This document shows, piece after piece, positions 45,900 through 59,146 of a DNA stretch of 64,000 nucleotides (position 1 is its first letter; the number at the start of each line of letters is the position of its first letter). Under the pieces are notes generated by a model that was not told the DNA's origin, ran no database searches, and saw nothing but the letters and a program-made list of their open reading frames with translations. Both the position numbers and the translations under genes were made by a program. Source of the stretch: Paracentrotus lividus (lineage: Eukaryota > Echinodermata > Echinoidea > Camarodonta > Echinidae); assembly GCA_940671915.1 (NCBI GenBank), contig CALNVZ010002974.1:43927633-43991632 (forward strand), written 5' to 3'.

Positions 45900-48800
45900 A
45901 GAATTCCGTGGTCCTGCAGAGTATTAAAAAATCCATGCAATTCTTGGTTATGGTGTATTCTTCGCGAGGGTTTTGAGCGGATTTGGACTAATGAGGACGG
46001 TTTTTGTTTGAGTCGTGTTTTTAGACGGGTTTTAAAAATCAGAGAGTCTCTTGAGTCGTGACGTTTTAATGAGTCTCGGGAATCTGCAGCTACGGTCTCC
46101 AAAAGTAGTGCAATCCTTCAAATCGTTTTTCGGCGAAGGTGAGATACAAGGTATTTATGGATAATGTTAACTTTTTATATGGTTAAAGGGGGCGAACCTT
46201 TTTTTTTTTTTTTTTTTTTTTTTTTTGGCTGGAGTGAAGTGTAATTATAAATTTTTCTATAGCGTTTGTAAATTATCCTGTAGTTAGTTAATGTCTATTT
46301 TCGCGTATTCTTTTATTCAAGGGACTGTCTATTTAAGAGCACATGGAGTATTTCCTTGTTACTTAAGATCGGTGGTGTTGAGTGATTGTTTAAGCCCTAT
46401 CTGTTCTTGTTCGAATCAGAATGCTCAAGTCTGTTGATAAGGATTGGAGCATGGATCACAATTGCCAGTCTTCAAGATAATATTTAAGTAGTAGCGCTGG
46501 GTATTGTTCATATGGCTATTTATAGCTTGTTGGCCTATCATTATCAATATGATTGATTTTTAGCAATGTGTTCTTATAGATATTTGAGAGCTCGGATTGA
46601 TTGCTTTGTCTTTTACATGTTTATAAAGCAGTTTGGCTTTCTACCATCGCTATTTAAGTCGCGTATTTGTCTTCGTACATTCTCTTAGACTTCCATATTC
46701 ATTTCCGTTAGGTAGGGTCCATCAATATCGATTACACATCTGTAAGTCCATCCCAGACAAGGTTTCTATTCGAAACAAGTTGTGAAATTTACGTAATAAG
46801 GTTCGGTCACTATGTGTGGACGTCCATGGAGAGCGCAACGAATATTTTAGCTCTGGGAAAGTTAAAGTAAAATTATACTATGCTTATTTCGAAGTATTCT
46901 TGAATTAGTCTAACCTCTACATGATATGGCATCTTGACTGATATGAAAATGGACTAGGCCCTAATAGTCTACGTAGAGTAAAGTGTTGTTGTTTTAGAGC
47001 TGACATGCTGGGCGCTGGGTTGCCATCATTGTTAAAATATATATTTTATTGTCTTCCAATGATCACCTACAATGAGCATGAGCGTTTGATGTTTTGATCA
47101 TAAGAATCTGTCTTTGGCCAAGCGAATTCTACAGTGCCAAGGAGGAGCGCAACAAGTTTCTTCTTTTCTGTTGCACAGGGCTAAATGCTACAGACCCACC
47201 TGATCGCCCAAAAATAAAAAAAATAAAAAAATAAAATGCAAGGTAACAAAGTAAAAGCAAAGTTTCTTGACATGCATTTTTTTTGTGCGGAGAATTAATT
47301 TTGGTATGATTATAATGAAGGCATCACTCTAGGTAGGATCTTCTGCGTCGGCAACAGAGTCTGGTAAAAACGAGTGTTGGGTTTCTGGTGGTGGTGTAAC
47401 TATTTTGTTAAGAAGGTTGTGGTGAACTTTTGATGAGTTTGTTTTTGTGTGTTAGTTGAAGGGGTACTTTTCGAATGTTGTTGAGAAGATCTTCGGATTT
47501 GTTGTGGAGAGGGTAGGTTCGGGGTGTTTTGTAGGAGGAGGGTAATTCGGTGTTGTAGGAGAGGGTAGTTCGGGTGTAGTGGGAAAGGGATTTGAGATGT
47601 TGTCGAAAGGTAGTTCAGATGTTGCTGCAGAGGTAATTCGGGTGTAGTCGGGAAGGGTATTCGTGATGTTGTGCAGAGGTATTCATTGTGCTTGGAGGAG
47701 GGACTGGATGATTGTGGGAGGGATTTTCATTGTTGTAGAGGGTATTTCGGTTTGCTGTGAAGGTGATTCGTAAGTTCTCCAATTCTGCTGTATATGCTGT
47801 TGAGATGATGGTTTGGAGATGATGAATGAGAGGTTTTGAAGTGTTGTGAGTTTTGATGTGTTGCTGTTGACATAGTGGTTGGAGTGATGTGCTATAGGAA
47901 TGGGGAGAGGTTAATGCTGTTTGTTAGAGATATATTGTAGAGGTTATCGATGTTATTCAGTGTTCTTTTTGGAATGTTGTTGAAGATGTCTTACGTCGTC
48001 TTCGGTGTTTTAGAATATTACTTGATATAAATTTGATTCGTAGAAGCGTGTTGGTGATGCTGATGGCAATGTGTTGGTGATGTTTTAGGAGATGTTGCAT
48101 AGACGTTTGTTTTTGGTATTTTTGTAGTGATCGCGAGTGGATTACATGTTTAAAGGAGTGCTTATACAATTGATTCTTTAGTAATCGGCTTTGTTGTTGT
48201 ATAGATGTATTATTTATTGACCCTCTGCACTCACAGCCTATTGCCGTTTGGCAAAGGGGCCAGGTGATGGTTTCGGTAAAGGCGGTCGAATAGGGTATTG
48301 GTTCGCTTTGGACGTTTTATAATTGGAGTATGTTGGGTAAACTTGGTGTGTTTGTATTGTAAGATGTGGCTCACATTGTAGTAATCGGGATTTTGCGCAT
48401 GGGATTGGTGTTTTCTGGCGGGGGTATGATGAAACGTTTTCACGAGTTTCGGTGGATGAAACAGATGCGCTGACATACATACCCGGACGATCTCCAGCAC
48501 GTTCTCCATATCTTACTGGATTTTCAGCATGCTGTATATTTTTTTTAAGATTTGAAAGGCAAAATTGGTATTTAAATTTAACGATTCAGCGAAGTGGTAT
48601 TCATTATGTTTTACTTTTCTAGGCTACAATGGGCTTTTATGATTGCCATCTTACGGATGTCTGCGATTATTCATTCACGTACATTTGAATGACCAGACTA
48701 ACTGAAGGCAGGTTATATCGATTAGTTTTGTTTTTTAATAGCCGATGTAGTCATGTCACGGCTTACTGTAATGAACGAATAGTTTTTACAGGCAAATGAA

Positions 48801-50426
48801 CCAGCAATGATGAATGAGATCTTGATATGAATGCAAGGTTCGGATAAAAACCTTTTATAATATAGTAGTTTTCCGGCATGTATTTAGCGGAGTTGGTATA
48901 TATGCGTACTTGCCTTTTCAGAACTGTTGGAAATATGAGGAGCCTTTGTAGGAATGTGATCCACTAAACTCTTCTACATCTAGGCAAGACGGTAACAATT
49001 TTAACATTCCTTGACTAGAATGATTCTGTCCTGTTTCCTAAAATTCTCGTCAATATGATGTTAGGTAGTACTTTAGTTTTATTGATGAAGTGAAATACGT
49101 ATAATAATTAGTATATACATGGGACAAGCTTACATGCGTGTGTAGAGAATAGTGATGATATTGATCGGATGAATAGTCTTTATGCTCTGGCGGATGGAGG
49201 AGGTTTCGTTCACAGAAAACTAGATTTGCAATATTGTGTGCCGAAATGTCTTCTATAAAAGAGGATTGCGTTTTTGTAATCAGAAACATTAAATATGGAC
49301 ATTTAAATATACTGTCACACTAGACTTAGCTCCATTCCACATGCTGGATTGAGTATTCACGCTTCAAGTCTGTGTTTCTTTGGGCCAAGGTTTGGCGGTC
49401 CAGTCAGCCGGGCTTTTGTTTAAGGGGGGACGTCAACTGTGGTCGTTCTATAGTTTATACGTTTTAGCCGTTTTTAAATTTGCTGAATCGGGCTTTGGTG
49501 GGTTGGACTATATTTTGAAAAATAATTCTTGATACGATGCTAGGTGCAAAGTTCATAAATAGTTTCGTTGCGTCAATTCGTTTTATCAGCGTCGCAATAC
49601 GTTTTGTTACAGTTTCAGCGAGTAAAGTGTTTTCACTATATATCGTTAGTAGCAGCGCTCCAACTGTCAGTAAGTGCTATGCGCAGCATGATAAAGGTAG
49701 TGTACCTAATGTTCTGAGGTATCTTCTGTTCAGAGTAAGTCTATCGTTTTAAGGAACGTTTATAGTTTATCTTAGAACTGGAAGCAGTCGATTTTTTTTA
49801 AATGTTAAAAAATGGAATGCTTTCCGTTCTCTTCGCGTTGGGCCATTTTTTTTCTTGTTTTTTTTCCCCGAAACAAGTTCGTAAACAGAGTTGGGTAAAC
49901 GTCTGTACTAGATTTATAAAGGTTCTGTACTAGTTAGTCGTTTGTAAACAGATTGAGCCCGTTCGACGAACTACAAGAAACAGTGAAGACTAGCTTGTGA
50001 CGCTTATTATGCATGCGTTATGTTTAAAATTGAACTATTGCTTATCAAGCCGTGCTATAAGTTGGAGATTGAAAAGGTTCTGTGGAAGGTAACGGGTTGG
50101 GGGTCCTCCGTGTGTATAAGATTAAGGCCGTTCTACAATAATTTAATAATTGGTAAGGAACTTGTTTCAGTGTGATAGTGTATATGCGGATCAGTCTATT
50201 TGATTGCACCATTAATTGTTAAATTACAGAACTCTCACAATTTTAGGAATAAATCAAAACGGTCCATTTGGTTCCGAAAAGAACGGTAATTAAACTACTT
50301 ATTTTGGACTAAGATGACACAACGTTCGTAAACAGTCTACAATACGTCCATCCGTCTTTTGCCTGTTGCAGTCCGTTTGGTATCTAGTTAAAATCGGGTG
50401 ATAATGACCGTTCCAGAAAAGGAGGC
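45900..50426. other. G/T-biased stretch without recognised gene
   Basis: From roughly 45.9 kb the + strand becomes richer in G and T relative to A and C, most strongly at 47.3-48.1 kb. A T run of 26 sits at 46201-46226. Open frames are short and consist of His/Gln/Thr/Lys-rich antisense products of this bias. The stretch runs into the 100 N gap. A minisatellite is listed separately. No gene is supported. Confidence 0.4.
47461..47775. repeat. Degenerate ~23 bp minisatellite
   Basis: About 13 consecutive units vary around ggtaattcgggtgttgtaggaga, most of them 20-28 bases long. Unit length is not a multiple of three throughout, so it is not a coding repeat. Similar gatgttgtgg words continue more weakly to about 47900. 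Confidence 0.75.
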
Positions 50427-50526
50427 NNNNNNNNNNNNNNNNNNNNNNNNNNNNNNNNNNNNNNNNNNNNNNNNNNNNNNNNNNNNNNNNNNNNNNNNNN
50501 NNNNNNNNNNNNNNNNNNNNNNNNNN
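50427..50526. other. Assembly gap (100 N)
   Basis: One hundred undetermined bases. The G/T bias of the left side is absent on the right side. Confidence 1.
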
Positions 50527-51056
50527 CAAAATTATTGTGAGCTTCCAGGGCCTCTAAGTATAACAGTGTTGACCCACTGACAGAGTCACCCTGGTTAAAT
50601 AAGACGTAATAAATACAATAAATAAATAATAAGCTTTACAAATTATTTTCATGGTATTTAGGTAAATAATTGTAACTGAAAGGCTCACTGTGAAGGTATT
50701 GCTCTTCTAATACCCTCACAGTCAAACATGTGCATGTAACATGTAATATGTTAAAAATGCTTGGGCCGAACATTTATGTGTAGTCCAACAAATGCAATTT
50801 TTTTGCAATGCATTTATTCTCAGCAGAATTGGGTTTACTCAATTCTTATCATTTTGTTGTTTCAAAACTGCATAGCACCAACAATTTGTAGATGAATTGT
50901 CATCTACCTTTTTAATATCACTTTGAGAGAGTTTCTGCCACATTTAAGTCTTATGACCACAAAATTAATTTTGCTTTAAAGATAGATATGTTTTTCGTTA
51001 CCTTCTCCTACCACCATGTTTATTAAGCAATCACTCTATTTCCTCTCTCTTTATAG

Positions 51057-54000
51057 ATCCCAATTGTTGAAGAGAGGTTTTCTTAGAGGAGATTTCAACC
51101 GTCCTGAGGCAACCCATGATGTGGGATGCTCACTGCCATCAGGCAGGACGTTACGCAACCTAGCTGCTGGCAGCAAGACAAGGGTAAGGATGCTTAATGT
51201 CTCAACTGTACAGAGTGCCAAATATAAATATATGGAATATCACCATGGACATCTAAGATGTAGGGTTAGGGTTACAATGGGAATTTTATTAGGTTGAGAG
51301 TAGAGAGTTCAGTCCAGGGTTGATTTGATAGTTATAGAATTTACAGCAGAGCATTGTTGCCAGAAGAAAATGTTTCCTTGTAACAACATCACTATTGTGA
51401 AGGATTTTTGAACGTGATAGTTTGTTGAGTTATTTGTTTTTAAAAAAATACTACCAAACTTTAAAGTGTCATTATTTTATGTCTAAGATAAAGGTTAGCA
51501 TTAGGGTTGCAATAGAGTTTACCAGGTTGTGGGGTTAAGTTTTGGGTAGGGTGTTCAGTACTGGGTTGAAGTTACTTGTACTTATTTGATAAGTGTAAGG
51601 ATTTACTCCAAAAAAATGTATTTAGAGAGTTTCCAGATTGATCACCCGTTGTTGTTAGGCATTGTTGAAAGTTCTAATTGGTCAATTTCATCTAGTTCCC
51701 TGACTGCAAGACTATTTTGATATGCAAATTCATGCAAAGTGTCTATGAGAATCCATGCAACATCATTGTGATAGCAGTTTGTTTACAACAAATCTTGCAC
51801 GTCTCGTTTTTGCCCTGCAGATGATCCTGAGCTCAGGAGCTCTAGATGGATTAATATCATTTTCCTGAGTCCACTTCACCCGTAGCCGTCCAGACCGAAG
51901 TAACCGCTGCACTGGCCATCATAGCAGGCAATGGTATGTGCACTATCATCAAGATGTAAGTTAATTAATACAATATTCTACAGTCTCTATCAATAAAATA
52001 GTACAAGTGGGATCCATTTTTGTTAGTATGGAGATTACCGCCATCAAAATCCGGTAGTGTTTGCTATTTCCTTAAAGTGAGAAAAAAAAGACTTTCATCT
52101 GCAATTTCTTTTTGATCTCATTTGGTCCAGTAGATCTGTGCCCTGTAAACAAAGACTTAAGATTGACATTTCTCGTGTAGCCCATTTGAAAACCAGGTAC
52201 AGTCATAGATAGGTTTGGATACGATTAAGAGTAGGGTTAGGGCTAGATTTAGGATTAAGATCATATCAACTTTGAGCGTCTTTGTCCATGATGAGGTTAC
52301 CAAAAAAAATCAATTGTAACTTTTATCATCATAAGTCTTGTGGTACCCCCACTGGAGATATAAGAAGTTATCTCAATCTTTAAAAAGCCATTTTGCTTGT
52401 GTTGTCTGTGGCTTAATTGTGTACATTGTAGTAGTATAAGAGGCCATGATAACCATTGCGCAGAAGTGCTACAAACATCTTTGAAACCAAAATGGTATGC
52501 AACATAATACATTTCTATCTAAAGATAAAAAAATCACTGGCAAATATTATTATTATCTGGTGCATTACATCAGTAAGGAATAGTTGATTAAATTAATCAT
52601 TGAATCTCTTAATCAACGATGCAATGTAAAATCCAATCATTGGAAATTTTGCTTCAATGTACTCTTGCAATCTTCATCAACAAAGTGTATGAAGTGTCAA
52701 CTTTATTTTTTAAAAGGTTTGAAGGGTGAAAAAAAGTACAATTGGTGTCATTTTGAAGTCTAAAAGGGATTAATTTTAAGACCTTTGAAATCTCTGACGT
52801 CTATGGCATAAAAAGTGTTGTACAAAATGAGTAATCCTCAATATTTCCTACATGTATGTTGTGTGTTTAGATGAAGCCAAGCAAGTGATGTTACACTTTG
52901 GTGATGGACGTGTGTTCAGCGGCTTGTATCACTAGCTGCTGTCAGTCAAGCAAGAGAAGTGCAGTACAAACAGTGCAGGCACCATTGGCACTGCTCTATT
53001 CATAAGCCTCTTCCTTTAACCCAATTTATATACCAATATTACAAAGCTTTCCATTTCTCAAATTTGGTTTGCAAAACATTTTGTGTTTGTGTTATGATTT
53101 TTTTCAATCTTTAACCTCAACAGAGTAACTGTATTATAATGAAAATGACAGCATCCCCATTTAACATTCTTTTCTCTACAAATAAAAATAAATCTCTTAT
53201 ATCTAATATTTAGAATAAAAACATAGCTGATAGGTTTATTGTCTGACAAGTATTTTTCTACATTTGATATTTATTGTCCTCGTTTACAGAGATATGTTGT
53301 CAACATGTCATAGATCAGAATGTAGGACAAGTATCGTATTTTCCTCAATTCGTAAACATGCATATGTTTGTTGAACATAGATACCTTGTGAGAAGTGTTA
53401 GGTGATTCGTAAAAGTATGAATTTTTCAATTGGTAAAATCAATTCTTGTAATACCTGGAGGTTTTGCATCTGTGGCACTTTTTCAGATGATCAATAGCGA
53501 CAGTTAATGCTATCTGTTGAACAGGTTCTTTCAGTCAGAAGTCTTAAAGATGCTTGTAAATTATTTCTATTTTTAGAAATCTACATTGACCATTCTTATT
53601 ATGATATTTTGATGTTATTTCTTCTCCCAATATCTCTATACCTTGTGATTGGGTCTCACCTCTAATTCTTGTAGATTCCAGTCTGAATTGATCACTGTCA
53701 ACATCTCACACATCCATAAATCCTGAACCGCTTCCTCAGGAGTTCATTCAAACTTCATCCATATTGCTCTCTGGACGGTAGTTCATCTCCTTAAAGGTAG
53801 GGTATAATCTCTATCTCACCCTCCCGTCCCTATCTTTCATTCCTTTCCTTCCTTCTCTCTCTCTCCCCCCTCCCTCCTTCCTATCTTTCACTCTTCCCCT
53901 CTTTCCTCCTCTCTCTTCTTTCTTTATCTCTGTCATCAAATCCTTGTATAGACGTTCCTACAAATATATCTGTTCAGCAGAATACACTAAGAATTTTTTT

Positions 54001-54319
54001 TAAAATTAAATAGTTTCTTGGACGCATACATCTTGGTAAAGAACACATTTACCTTTAAATCCTGCAACACTTTTTAACAATTACATGTATAAGAATACAT
54101 TTTAACCAATCCGAAAGTTCTTACATCAATTCTTACATCTTACGTTAATATTTCTCTTTCTTTCCCCCCCCTTTTTTTAGCGGAAGCATTCAGGACAGCA
54201 TTTGTGTGAGTCATCCTTACCAGACTGGTGGACACATTCTGACCTCATCTCACCCTGAACAGCTCAAACAGCTTGCACAGACTGTCCTGGACAACATGGC
54301 TAATCACCAGTCTCTCTGA
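51057..54319 (+). pseudogene. Armadillo-repeat-like gene remnant, 5 exons
   Basis: Five exon-like blocks lie in order, most with plausible splice sites: 51057-51183 (tttatag| ... |gtaagg), 51822-51932 (ctgcag| ... |gtatgt), 52874 to about 52993 (gtttag|, no clear donor), 53675-53796 (ttgtag| ... |gtaggg) and 54181-54319 (ttttttag| to a TGA stop). They encode helical, Leu/Ala-rich pieces of armadillo/HEAT type: GRTLRNLAAGSKTR; then MILSSGALDGLISF in matching phase; TEVTAALAIIAG in another frame; DEAKQVMLHFGDG, again joined in phase; LVSLAAVSQAREVQY; FIHIALWTVVHLLK; and a C-terminus HPEQLKQLAQTVLDNMA. Frameshifts occur in exons 2, 3 and 4, one in a T run. Either it is a decayed gene or the assembly here has uncorrected indels. 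The exact protein is not recognised. The N-terminal exons would lie above, possibly across the gap. Confidence 0.5.
51249..51620. repeat. Dispersed TAGGGTTAGG-like repeat, copies 2 and 3
   Basis: Two further copies lie in the first putative intron of the armadillo-like remnant: 51249-51355 (agatgtagggttagggttac, tttattaggttgaga, cagtccagggttga, atttacagcagagc) and 51480-51620 (gtctaagataaaggttagca, attagggttgcaatagag, gggtagggtgttcagta). A fragment is at 52205-52260. Confidence 0.6.
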
Positions 54320-56690
54320 GAGTGTGATACATGACAAACTGACAATATGAAAGCAATGTGAGATGACAGTATTTTAGGTTCATGACAGGTGCATGAACAA
54401 TCTTCAGACATGTGTCTCACAGACTCTATGATGATGATAGTTGGTACTGATCACCAGTCTGTATTGTTTGCATTCAAAGGTATGGTGTGACAGTAAATTG
54501 TATTCAAAAAAGCTACGAGAGTATACTATTGGAGGGAGATACCTTGAGAGAGATTATTAAATCTCGTGAATGATTATTATTGAGATGATTGAAGTAGGCT
54601 GCAATGAGAGTCTACAATCATTGACTCATATCAAGAAATGTGCTGGATGTGTGGAGTATATCTTAAAGCTTGGTTTCATTACCAAAGAGGCAATATGCTA
54701 CAGAAATTATGAGATATTGATTTTATAGAAGAGGACAAATAAGGCTTGTAAGATGCTGAAACCATTTGGGAGAGCTGGCGAAAGACTGCTGTCAAGGTTC
54801 ATCAACTGTGCGTGACACTATAAGGGCCATACTCATTGATATTGGATCACCGGCCTTTAGTGACTTGGCATTTATACAATATTTAAATATTTCTTTTTCA
54901 ATTGTATTAGATACTGACTCTGACTCTGTTGTCAGCCTGCGAATTAGAAGTGTGGTACCACATAACCCTCAATACTCTGGTTATTGACTTTTTTAAAAAA
55001 TCCCTTTAGACATACATGTATAGTCTACATCTTTAAAACCTTTAAAAATTTGTCATGTGTTAACCCCCTATCACCTTGCATTATCATATTTTTTCGCCTA
55101 TTCATTTTTTTTTAAAAAATAATTATGGCTATTACAGATTGATTTTTGTGGAATCACTTTCTCATTAGCGAGATGTCATGATCTGATTGTCATTATTTAA
55201 CACAATTCTTGTTATTCTCAGTATGGTAGCAGAAAGATTGTGATCGCTATCATTTATGATATAAATTTGTTGTAACCCCTTCATTTGTACATTTTCCAGG
55301 AATGTGCCTCTCAGTTTTCTATTTTAGAAATGCATATTTTAAATGATGATATGCATATTACATATTCCAGTAGAGAGAGGTATGATGGAATCAGTTCACT
55401 TTCCAGAAGCATTGTACATTCCCATGACAATACACATGTGACCAAATTATATGTGGTATGTCCATATCCAAGTAAGTATTCATACAGTGTACTAATAATT
55501 CTTGCGTCACTGGTATATTAAACAATCTATTTTTCAGGCATCTTTATTTACGTTTATCACTTTAAATGCTGGATCTGCCTCTTCTGTTGGGCACTTATGA
55601 CACATAATGATTTTATCCTTATCATTCTTGATAATATCTGTTTTATAGCATAAGTAAATGTCACCAGAGCATGTTGCTTCCCCTTTTTAATACCCTTTGT
55701 ATACATGACATGACATCATTATTAAAATAAATATTGATTGTGTATTCATGTTACAACATGTTTTGTATGACAGGGTTATTTCAACCATGACATCACAAAT
55801 AAACTTTTGTCCAAAACCATTCCTCGATCTTATCCAATCATATTACCCTTTCATATGTCACAATGATATTGCTCACATTGGGATACGACTTGTTTGTATA
55901 TATAATAGCAACAGTGTTTTTAGAATTCATAATCAAAGTACCATGTACTTGATTATAAATCTGTTATTAATGCAAGATGTATGAGAAAATGGTCAATTCT
56001 GAGATGTGTGTGGGTTGTATGAACTACAACTTTTGGGCATATTAAGTATATTAGGAATTGATGTGGCTTAGAGGTTGCATGGGTTGTAATGCGGACAAAG
56101 TTACTTGCCAGAGAGTTTAAATGGAAGGAAAGCCACTCTTTACCTTTCCACTCTTCATGATTATAGAGAACAAACTCAGTGATGATATTACAATTATTTT
56201 TATAATTATCATTTATGTTGTTTTTTTTGCATTTCATCGTTTTTTCATCGTTGTTTTTCTTTCATATCTCCAAAAGAGCATGATGTAAAATATGCGCAGT
56301 CCAATTTGCTATAAATGATTAACAGCCCAAGATGCATTATGATCACATTTATACCTAACTGGTCCATTGAAGTTAATGTATATTTGACCTGGTTCTAAAA
56401 GTTTAGAACCTGGCCAGTAAATACATTGACTTTCAATCAAACTAATGTGTAATATAACAGACCCCGTTGAGCGATTCCTACCAAATTAAGGAAGGCCGCG
56501 AATACTTTTCATCATACTGTGATATAAAAAGCGGTGAAATGCAAAATTATTACTTTATGACATCACACTCCGGTACTCTATACCTGTTAACTTGTTATAT
56601 ATTGTGATGTGATCACCTGGTTAAATAGGCTTGAATGTGTGAATGTTGATAATCCAACTGCTACAAATCATTTAAATGCTTGTACATGTA
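54320..56690. other. No gene recognised; possible 3' UTR at start
   Basis: AT-rich. The first part could be 3' UTR of the armadillo-like remnant. Short frames at 54766-54987, 55285-55521, 55748-55984 (+) and 55953-56237 (-) have no motif. Upstream of the last exon a CT-rich tract lies at 53817-53935. Confidence 0.4.
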
Positions 56691-56696
56691 GGGAAG

Positions 56697-56790
56697 CAAC
56701 TAGGTGACCTTCGGCTTTCATGCCTTACCAAAGGGCTCTAGTGCATCAACTTGGTAGGCCTATGCTCAGTGAACTGAGCCGCCACACCAC
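56697..56790 (-). repeat. Possible tRNA-derived SINE fragment
   Basis: On the - strand gtggcggctcagttcactga resembles a pol III A box with a D stem gctc/gagc. It is followed by gatgcactagagcccttt and aagccgaaggtcacc. No B box is seen, so the call rests on one half only. Confidence 0.25.
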
Positions 56791-58250
56791 CTATGAAAAA
56801 CAATTTAAGTAACAAAGTTTCGCTATTATTTTGGCGTGATTATATTTTCCGGCTGAGCATCGTCAAATCATGTTAACAGGTTCTTGAATTCGTGCTGCAT
56901 GTTCGTAAGAACGCAATTGATCCTCCCAATATAAGAAAGTATGCCACATATTCGCGGGTTTGTAAAGTCTCGGCTGCCGATCTTCGCGCGAAATCTCCGA
57001 AAATGTACCGCAAATATTTCCACAAGTACAGTAACAAAGTTTCTCTGAACAATAATGAAGATATAGTAAAGAAGACAGTCCTTGGATATTGTCGTGATCA
57101 CTGCCAAAGATTATGTTTGCATCTTGGTTTTGTAAAGAAAGACTTTAGAAATATTATATGTTGAGTTTAAAGTGGTCTAGAAACTTAAGGGTTTGTGAAA
57201 TTTTATACAAAATACATGTATCACATGGTAGAAGTCTACTTATATATGTTACAGGGTTTTTACACAAATTTAGTAGAAAGGGTTCACATTGAACAACCTA
57301 TTGCAATCACATGCACAAATTATAAGAGAGATGGAAAGTGGATCATGTATTTTTAAGGTATTTTAATCGAACTGGACAACTAGATTCATAAAATGAAAAA
57401 CATTGGTTTTTAAATGTGTTTTGATTATTGGAATAAACCCCCATCACAAAAGGATATCTGTGGTAAATGAAATTCCTATAAAAGACTAATCACTATACTC
57501 TAGTAGTATTATGCCAAGTGCATTTCATTGTTTTATATATTCTAGAAGGATTAGTTTTACTGCAACAGTTACATCCATCCATGTTATAAAATGAAACCAG
57601 AAGGGCGTTGATCTTACATCTTGATGATGAGTCCTTTTGCTCTCACAAAACAATGTATAAAGTGTGCAATGATGTGTTAAACATTGTTTAGTTTGGTTTA
57701 TTTTTGTTTGTGATCGATAGGGTACATTATTTATATCACCTTTGCATTCAAACTCAACACAGTGATCTGGTAACTGTATTTTGTTTCTCATGGTATATTC
57801 TTGTGTTTTGTATGGCTTTCATATTGAAGATGATTATGTATAAGAAAATTATAGTGAAGTAACTAAGGTAAATTAATTATTCCACCCCTGGCTAAGGACA
57901 ATATAAACCAGCTTTAATATAGGTTATTGGATAGTGACGAGTAATGATGCTTGTGTCTGAGGTATTATTTCTGTGTATTTTTGATTTTTCTGTTTTTTTA
58001 AGTTTTTTTTTTTTGTATTTCAAGCATGTGAAAAATTAGTTCATAATCTAATTCAAATTATCGTATTTATGTATTCATATCTTTATAAATCATTGTATTC
58101 ATATCTTTATACTGATCATTTATAATATAAAGAGGAGAGTTTATATGTTAATTTAGTCCATTATGGTCGTTTAGCTAAATTTTAATAAGAACATAACATA
58201 ATATATTTGGACCTTGATATACTACAACAATTTATATCATCCATGTCCAA
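56791..58250. other. No gene recognised
   Basis: The opposed frames of 79-90 codons at 56868-57164 lie on a CpG-bearing patch (tcggctgccgatcttcgcgc) but show no domain on either strand. The rest is AT-rich and has a T run near 58000. Confidence 0.4.
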
Positions 58251-58251
58251 A

Positions 58252-58302
58252 CGGGCATGTTGGCTCAAATGTTAGAGTACATTGCCTTGTGAAATAAGAA
58301 TG
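58252..58302 (+). repeat. Possible tRNA-derived SINE 5' part
   Basis: gggcatgttggctcaaatgt, tagagtac and attgccttgtgaaataag resemble a tRNA A box, D arm and anticodon arm. The B-box half is missing; the Tc1-like element begins 20 bases downstream. Confidence 0.35.
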
Positions 58303-58320
58303 GGTAATAATTCCTCTTTA

Positions 58321-58901
58321 CCATCATTTGCAAAGTTTAAGACCACCCTAAATTTTTGGTATATGTTCAATGAGAATTATTCTTTTAGCCCAAATTCCTT
58401 GCTCAAACGGCGAGAATGGTACTCTTACTGACTGTAATACCAGTAGACTGCAGCTCGGCCTTGATGTCACGACAGGAAATGATCTCTTCCAAACAATCCT
58501 CTTCAATCATGTTGTCTCGCAACGCTTGTTTTCTGGACGACCACTCCTCTTCGTCGGAAAATGAGCATCGTTTCGAAATTTATGAATGGCATTGGGACGA
58601 CAGTCTTGCTACACCAGTCTTCTCACTAATCTTGCGTTCAGAGTAGCCTTCTTGAAAAGGGTACTATTTTAACCCTCTGAACTGACTTAGACTCTGTTTT
58701 TTTCCATCCTGGATAAGAGACAAAATGCCATGAGACCTTCTGAGCAAGATATTCATGAAATGAGCTTAAACCATCAATCTCATCCCATGAACCATGACAG
58801 GAAAACATGTTTAGATAATATTTCAATGCGAACAAAGAATAATGCTCATTGAACATAATACCCAAAAATTTATGGTGGTCTTAAACTTTTGCAAATGATG
58901 G
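58321..58901 (-). mobile_element. Tc1-like element, internally deleted
   Basis: Inverted termini of about 65-70 bases (ccatcatttgcaaagtttaa, gaccaccctaaatttttggt and onward) are flanked by TA at 58319-58320 and 58902-58903, the Tc1/mariner target. The element is 581 bases; complete Tc1 relatives are well over 1 kb. The middle (about 58640-58395 on the - strand) keeps pieces of a transposase N-terminus: a helix-turn-helix block containing SERKISEKTGV, a block FPTKRSGRP like the usual GRPR linker, and a block reading ISCRDIKAELQSTGITVSKS. They are in different frames with stops. The catalytic DDE part is absent, so it is non-autonomous. Confidence 0.8.
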
Positions 58902-58903
58902 TA

Positions 58904-59146
58904 AAGTCATACCATTTTGTATCTTAGTACCAAAATGTTTGATATAAAACTTTGAAAACCAACAAATGGATGGTTATAATGAGCAAAACATAAGTCAAAT
59001 ACAACATTTCGTTGGGAGAATTCATGGAGCTGAAAGGAAATTCCGAACTGTTGTCCTTGACATCTAAGGTACCGGTAGTATGAGAAATCAAGACATTCAA
59101 AAATAATGTTTTGAAGATGTGAAAAGTAACGTACTAAGGATTTCTA
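58904..59146. other. No gene recognised
   Basis: Short AT-rich spacer between two transposons. Confidence 0.5.

Noticed and set aside
56868-57164. Opposed frames of 79 and 90 codons
   Set aside because: Neither shows a domain, and both depend on the same small CpG-bearing patch.
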